Source of the DNA: Paenisporosarcina macmurdoensis
GTDB lineage: Bacteria > Bacillota > Bacilli > Bacillales_A > Planococcaceae
DNA: 64,000 nucleotides
Direction of reading: 5' to 3'
NCBI RefSeq assembly: GCF_042658845.1
Contig: NZ_JBHSRI010000002.1
Location: forward strand, 620,001 to 684,000
The notes under the pieces are model-generated. The model was not told the DNA's origin and did not search any database. It saw only the letters and a list, made by a program, of their open reading frames with translations. Position numbers and translations under genes: made by a program. Shown piece by piece: positions 60,223 to 64,000 of this stretch (the first letter of the stretch is position 1; each line of letters opens with the position of its first letter).

Positions 60223-61674
60223 TTATCCCTCATATTTTATATCAAGAAATTCACAGACTGTTTTTACGTATTGCTCCTTTGGATACGTATTATAAAGTGC
60301 ACTGGACAAACGAATCGGATCTCCAAAAAAGTACCGTTCGTATTGAATTTGTCTTGTGCCAAATGAACTCATCGTTAAATCCCATGCTAAACGAAATACC
60401 TTTATTCGCTCCTCCGCCGTTTTGGTTGAGCCTTGAAGATATTGGTGAATATCTGAGCCAATTGAAGAATTTATTGCTTTTTCAGTTGGCAACGTCACCA
60501 TACCGCTTGCACCGATTAATTGGATGATTTCACAATATCGTGGATATATTTTGGGAAAGATATTACTGGCAATTTGAAGAGGAGTCAGATGAGGACGCAT
60601 CGTCCCAAATTCATCTAATTGGCTATATTGCTCAGATTTCTCAAGAAGTGCCTTCATCGTTTCAAGTCCAATGATAAATTCTGATAGCTTTTCATGAATA
60701 TGCTGATACTCGCTTACATTGATGGTCTCCACAAGTAGTTGAGCAAGACCTAACATGAATTCGGACTTAACAATTTGTCTAGTTACGGTTTGATGTAAGG
60801 CAAAACAATGAAAGGAACTTTTTAACAGGAAGTTCGCTGATGCTTCAATGTTTCCATAATAGAATACGCGGTTCCAAGGGACTAGAACATGATCAAAGAC
60901 AACAAGAGAATCCATTTCTTTAAATCTTGAGCTAAGTGGATGATTAAAAGCGGAATCTCCACCAACAAAAGATTCCCTGCAGATAAATTTTAATCCTGGT
61001 GTATTGGAAGGAATCGAGAAAGCATAGGATTCATCTTCTTGCAAGAAGAGACTGGGGGTACTATAAACTAGGACTTCATCAGTTAAGCCTCCTTGAGTAG
61101 CCAGGAGACGTGCACCTTTTATGACTAATCCTTGCTCGTTTTGTTCAATCACTTTCGCTGAAATTGGTTCCTTAGAGGAGAAATAATTAAATAATGAACG
61201 GTTTACTTGGGGGGTTACAAATGTATGAGTGAAAGTTAAGTCTTTACTCATGGCTTCTTTATATATGGACTGGATGTTCTCGGGAAAACACTTATCCTTT
61301 CCCTTTAAAAATGGAGCAAAAGATGCAAAACCCATTATTACTGAGTTTAGATAATCTGGACTTCTCCCCATCATCCCTTTGGTCTGTCTTGCCCAATGCT
61401 TCATCATTGTTCTTCTCTTTACTAAATCTTCTTTTGTTTTAGGCTGTAAATATGAAATCCCTGTTGGTTCATTGGTATCAGGCGAAATAAATGTCAATTC
61501 ATTTAAAAGACGGGGCTCGAGTTGCAGATCATACAAAGACGCTTTTGTCTTGAGAATACCCTTAAAAGCAGGATGCTCTGAAATCTTTCCAGTGACTCTT
61601 TCTCCATCAAACCATATTTCGGCTTTCAGTTGGTCTAAACGGTCAATTAATGCCTTCCCATTTATTGCACCCAT
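60223..61674 (-). CDS. 4-hydroxyphenylacetate 3-monooxygenase-like (HpaB)
   Basis: A 483-residue oxygenase component of the HpaB family: SPDYLNSVIMGFASFAPFLK, YFSSKEPISAKVIEQNEQG and a central FVGGDSAFNHPLSSRFKEMD with the C-terminal ASGMVTLPTEKAI. Such enzymes use reduced FAD from a separate reductase (HpaC), which is not seen nearby. The substrate cannot be told from sequence alone. It sits between pdp and spoIIA, where dacF lies in B. subtilis. Confidence 0.85.
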   Translation of the reverse strand: MGAINGKALIDRLDQLKAEIWFDGERVTGKISEHPAFKGILKTKASLYDLQLEPRLLNELTFISPDTNEPTGISYLQPKTKEDLVKRRTMMKHWARQTKGMMGRSPDYLNSVIMGFASFAPFLKGKDKCFPENIQSIYKEAMSKDLTFTHTFVTPQVNRSLFNYFSSKEPISAKVIEQNEQGLVIKGARLLATQGGLTDEVLVYSTPSLFLQEDESYAFSIPSNTPGLKFICRESFVGGDSAFNHPLSSRFKEMDSLVVFDHVLVPWNRVFYYGNIEASANFLLKSSFHCFALHQTVTRQIVKSEFMLGLAQLLVETINVSEYQHIHEKLSEFIIGLETMKALLEKSEQYSQLDEFGTMRPHLTPLQIASNIFPKIYPRYCEIIQLIGASGMVTLPTEKAINSSIGSDIHQYLQGSTKTAEERIKVFRLAWDLTMSSFGTRQIQYERYFFGDPIRLSSALYNTYPKEQYVKTVCEFLDIKYEG

Positions 61675-61834
61675 TATTTCACTCCCATTGGTCAGTCTAA
61701 AATAAGATTATTTTTATTATATTCAGCATTTTGCAAAGGAGCTTTTTCATGTAATTATTTTTCATTGTTGTAAAGGAAATAATCAATTCGTTTTCTTTAA
61801 TCTAAAGCGGAACAATACTACTGCAAACTTCATT

Positions 61835-62445
61835 GCATCAAAGTGGAAATTCTCTAACGCTAAAGAATGGTCTGAAATAAAGAACGCTGAAAGAGACCGA
61901 AATATCATCTTCGGTCGAATATCTACATAAAAGAACCAACAATTCTCGAGTAAACCAAATGAACTGAACTGTGAACGTCCAAGTTGCAAGGGAGCGAAGG
62001 ACGCATACCCGCCGCAGGATGATCTAAAAAAAGAAAGGAGGGCGAGTGACGCAGTCACAAGCCCTCCTCTTTATTCTCTAGACCAAAGTGCAGCAAGTAT
62101 GCGTGCGAAGCGGACGGGAAACTTCTTCGCATCAAAGTGGAAATGGTCTAACTCAGTTTTTCCTATAAAGAGTGGTCTGAAATAAAGAACGCAGAAAGAG
62201 ACCGAAATATCATCTTCGGTCGAATATCTACTTAAAAGGACCAACGATTCCCTTGTAAACCAAACCATGAAAAATGTGAGCCTCCAAGTTGCAAGGGAGC
62301 GAAGGACACATACCAGCCGCAGGATGATCTAAAAAAAGAAAGGAGGGCGAGTGACGCAGTCACAAGCCCTCCTCTTTATTCCCTAGACCATTGTGCAGCA
62401 GGTAAAGCGTGCGAAGCGGACTGGAAACTTCTTCGTATCACTACC
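61835..62445. repeat. Tandem structured repeat, two copies 305 bp apart
   Basis: Copy 1 runs about 61835-62128 and copy 2 about 62129-62445. Each has GACCGAA...TTCGGTC (61895-61915 in copy 1) and a large hairpin (62036-62068; 62341-62373: AGGAGGGC with GCCCTCCT around GTGAC-GCA-GTCAC). Read on the minus strand the large hairpin is followed by a T-rich run, as in an intrinsic terminator. Conserved words also lie at the edges (GGGAGCGAAGGAC, GCGAAGCGGAC). Confidence 0.75.
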
Positions 62446-62587
62446 CAAGTAACCTAAAAACCACTCTACACCAGAGAAGACAACCTAAGGTTTAAAGCAA
62501 GGAAATCACGAAGTAATAAAGAGAAAATTTTAAGTGACAATCTCCCGAGAAAAGCAAAACCTTTTTTCATTTGATGTTTAAATAGAT

Positions 62588-62637
62588 GAAAGATTTTCCA
62601 TACTACTAATGAATAGTATGATGCGTTTTTTGTCGAT
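62588..62637 (+). promoter_or_regulatory. Sigma-H-like promoter and Spo0A-like box of spoIIA
   Basis: GAAAGATTT (62588-62596), 11 bp, AATGAAT (62608-62614) match the sigma-H consensus RnAGGAwWW / RnnGAAT with one mismatch. TGTCGAT (62631-62637) is one base from the Spo0A box TGTCGAA. Both regulators control spoIIA in B. subtilis. Confidence 0.55.
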
Positions 62638-62722
62638 AAATAAGAAGTTTTCCCTTTATTTGTCAACGACAAGGAATAACAGTAATACACCTCGAATAGT
62701 CACGGAAAGGAGGAGTTACTTT

Positions 62723-63079
62723 ATGAAGCATCAACTACTATTTGTCGAAGACGGCATAGCAATTATTCGCTTAAAAGGCGAACTTGACCATCACGCTACA
62801 CAAATAATCCGTGACGAAATTTCACAATCTCTATACAGAGGAACTCTTCGGGCCATCATCTGGAACTTAAAAGACTTACAGTTTATGGACAGTGCAGGTA
62901 TTGGACTGATCTTAGGAAGAATGAGAGATTTTGTTCCGACAAATGGACAAACAGTCATTTTACATCCATCGGAAACGATGAAAAAAATCTTTCAATATTC
63001 CGGACTAGGTTCATATGTCTGGCCAACAACAGAAGAAGAAACAATCGCAGAGTTAGGGGGTATTTTAAATGGACAATGA
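62723..63079 (+). CDS. spoIIAA: Anti-sigma-F factor antagonist SpoIIAA
   Basis: 118 residues from ATG 62723 (AAAGGAGGAG upstream; the frame opens at 62609). A STAS-domain protein with LKGELDHHATQIIRDEIS and the phosphorylated Ser in LKDLQFMDSAGIGLILGR (Ser about 58). In the forespore its unphosphorylated form binds SpoIIAB and frees sigma F. Its end overlaps spoIIAB. Confidence 0.95.
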   Translation: MKHQLLFVEDGIAIIRLKGELDHHATQIIRDEISQSLYRGTLRAIIWNLKDLQFMDSAGIGLILGRMRDFVPTNGQTVILHPSETMKKIFQYSGLGSYVWPTTEEETIAELGGILNGQ

Positions 63080-63521
63080 AATGACACTATCGTTTATCGC
63101 CATTAGTGAAAATGAAGGTTTAGCACGTATGGTGATGACGAGTTTTATTGCATCTCTTGACCCAACCATTGATGAATTAGCAGAGTTCAAAACAATCGTT
63201 TCAGAAGCGGTTACGAATGCCATCATTCATGGTTATGAAGAAGATGGAGAAGGTATTATCACGATTCGAGCAAAGCGCAATGGACAATCCATTACAATGA
63301 CCATTACTGATGAAGGGAGAGGTATACCAAACGTTGAACAAGCGATGGAACCTCTATATACATCAAAGCCAGAAAGAGAACGTTCTGGGATGGGCTTTAC
63401 CATTATGGAAAGTTTTTCAGATCATTTATCAGTATGGTCAGAGCCTCAGAAAGGAACTGCGATTACCTTTACGAAAGAGTTTTTACCCGTTCAATCTAAC
63501 TTCGTTCTAGGTGAACGATGA
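63069..63521 (+). CDS. spoIIAB: Anti-sigma-F factor and kinase SpoIIAB
   Basis: A 150-residue GHKL-type kinase: VSEAVTNAIIHGYEEDG (N box), TDEGRGIPNV (G1) and RSGMGFTIMESFSD (G2 region). It holds sigma F inactive and phosphorylates SpoIIAA. The start ATG 63069 lies within spoIIAA; its stop overlaps sigF by ATGA. Confidence 0.95.
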   Translation: MDNEMTLSFIAISENEGLARMVMTSFIASLDPTIDELAEFKTIVSEAVTNAIIHGYEEDGEGIITIRAKRNGQSITMTITDEGRGIPNVEQAMEPLYTSKPERERSGMGFTIMESFSDHLSVWSEPQKGTAITFTKEFLPVQSNFVLGER

Positions 63522-64000
63522 CGACGCCTATTGGACAACAGCCCGTGTTGTTGACACAAGAAAAAATGCGAGAATTAATCTTTTTGTCTCAAGAAGGAGA
63601 CAAAATAGCCCGACAAACGATGGTGGAAGGGAACACGCGTCTAGTCTGGTCAATTGTCCAACGATTCGCTTCACGGGGAGCGGATTTAGAAGACTTATTT
63701 CAAATCGGCTGTATCGGATTAATGAAATCTGTAGACAAATTTGATTTGTCCTATGAAGTCAAGTTCTCAACATATGCGGTACCGATGATTATCGGGGAAA
63801 TTCAACGATTCTTACGAGACGATGGAATGGTAAAAGTAAGTCGATCAATTAGAGAACTTAGTTTTAAAATTCGTCATGCCACCGATGAATTTATCCGTGT
63901 TCATGAGCGACAACCAACACTAACAGAGCTTGCGAAAACGCTTGAAGTCACAATGGACGAACTGGTATTAGCATCTGATGCCTTGCGAGATCCAGCTTCA
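63518..64000 (+). CDS. sigF: Forespore sigma factor F, 5' part (3' end outside window)
   Basis: The first 161 codons are present, from ATG 63518 overlapping the spoIIAB stop. Region 2 is seen in NTRLVWSIVQRFASRGADLE, DLFQIGCIGLMKSVDKFDLS and YEVKFSTYAVPMIIGEIQRF (2.4), then region 3 (VKVSRSIRELSFKIRHATDE, TLTELAKTLEVTMDEL). It directs early forespore genes. The window ends before region 4. Confidence 0.95.
   Translation, partial: MTTPIGQQPVLLTQEKMRELIFLSQEGDKIARQTMVEGNTRLVWSIVQRFASRGADLEDLFQIGCIGLMKSVDKFDLSYEVKFSTYAVPMIIGEIQRFLRDDGMVKVSRSIRELSFKIRHATDEFIRVHERQPTLTELAKTLEVTMDELVLASDALRDPAS

Larger units (their letters stand above)
61680..62722. other. Intergenic region before spoIIA, with repeats
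   Basis: This long stretch has no convincing gene. It holds the two tandem structured repeats (61835-62445), then AT-rich sequence with the sigma-H-like promoter and a Spo0A-like box (62588-62637). Confidence 0.6.

Noticed and set aside
60150..60527. 125-residue plus-strand ORF
   Set aside because: It is antisense to the end of the HpaB-like gene.
61783..62268. Two minus-strand ORFs (91 and 65 residues) in the repeats
   Set aside because: They are parallel readings of the two repeat copies with no ribosome sites, and their sequences match no protein pattern; repeat-derived.
1..64000. tRNA, rRNA genes or CRISPR arrays
   Set aside because: I found no tRNA cloverleaf, rRNA segment or regularly spaced direct repeat with unique spacers. 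The cargo-array repeats are far too long and widely spaced.

Overview
The window looks like a chromosome segment of a low-GC, endospore-forming Bacillales bacterium, probably of the Planococcaceae. The host genes that frame it are bacillar: glnA; the divergent lexA / yneA-yneB-ynzC set followed by tkt, sirA and yneF; yqkD, yqkE, yqkF and nudF; fur, xerD and deoB; and the sporulation operon spoIIAA-spoIIAB-sigF. The family assignment rests on gene order and protein resemblance only.

Bases 1-1265 are the 3' part of glnA. A prophage of about 41.1 kb is integrated in its last codons (about 1212-42375). A 38-bp identical core is present at both ends. The phage copy rebuilds the glnA C-terminus with synonymous changes, and the displaced host end lies at 42338-42392. 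Layout: an integrase / ImmA-like protease / ImmR-like repressor module (1366-5224), with two LexA boxes in the divergent region before immA; an early and replication region with a DnaD-type initiator and a BRO/KilAC antirepressor (5378-10862); an ArpU late regulator and a small tyrosine recombinase (11192-12183); a cargo array of six orphan genes, one an Imm26 immunity protein, separated by a repeated composite intergenic element (12505-16060); a candidate late promoter, then an HNH/terminase/HK97 head module (16305-23921); a siphovirus tail module with a -1 frameshift chaperone, tape measure, Dit and fibres (23922-35206); holin and amidase (36852-38391); and a right-end accessory block with a Panacea antitoxin/toxin pair, an Apea-like HEPN protein and a LexA-controlled WYL operon (38705-42017).

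The prophage carries several lesions: a frameshift (near 4070), an in-frame TAA in a Cro-like gene (5411), an in-frame TAG in dit (29997) and an in-frame TAA in a small membrane protein gene (35498). It is therefore either decaying, translated in an unusual way, or affected by assembly errors.

From 42376 on, the chromosome carries rlmN, an orphan SPP1-type holin gene, the SOS locus, central metabolism (transketolase, thiolase, HMG-CoA lyase, deoB and pdp), iron control (fur) and chromosome resolution (xerD). Before spoIIA is an unusual stretch (61835-62445) with two tandem copies, 305 bp apart, of a structured repeat; a third copy of its hairpin lies near 44352. The hairpin stems show compensatory base changes, which suggests a structured RNA or terminator family.
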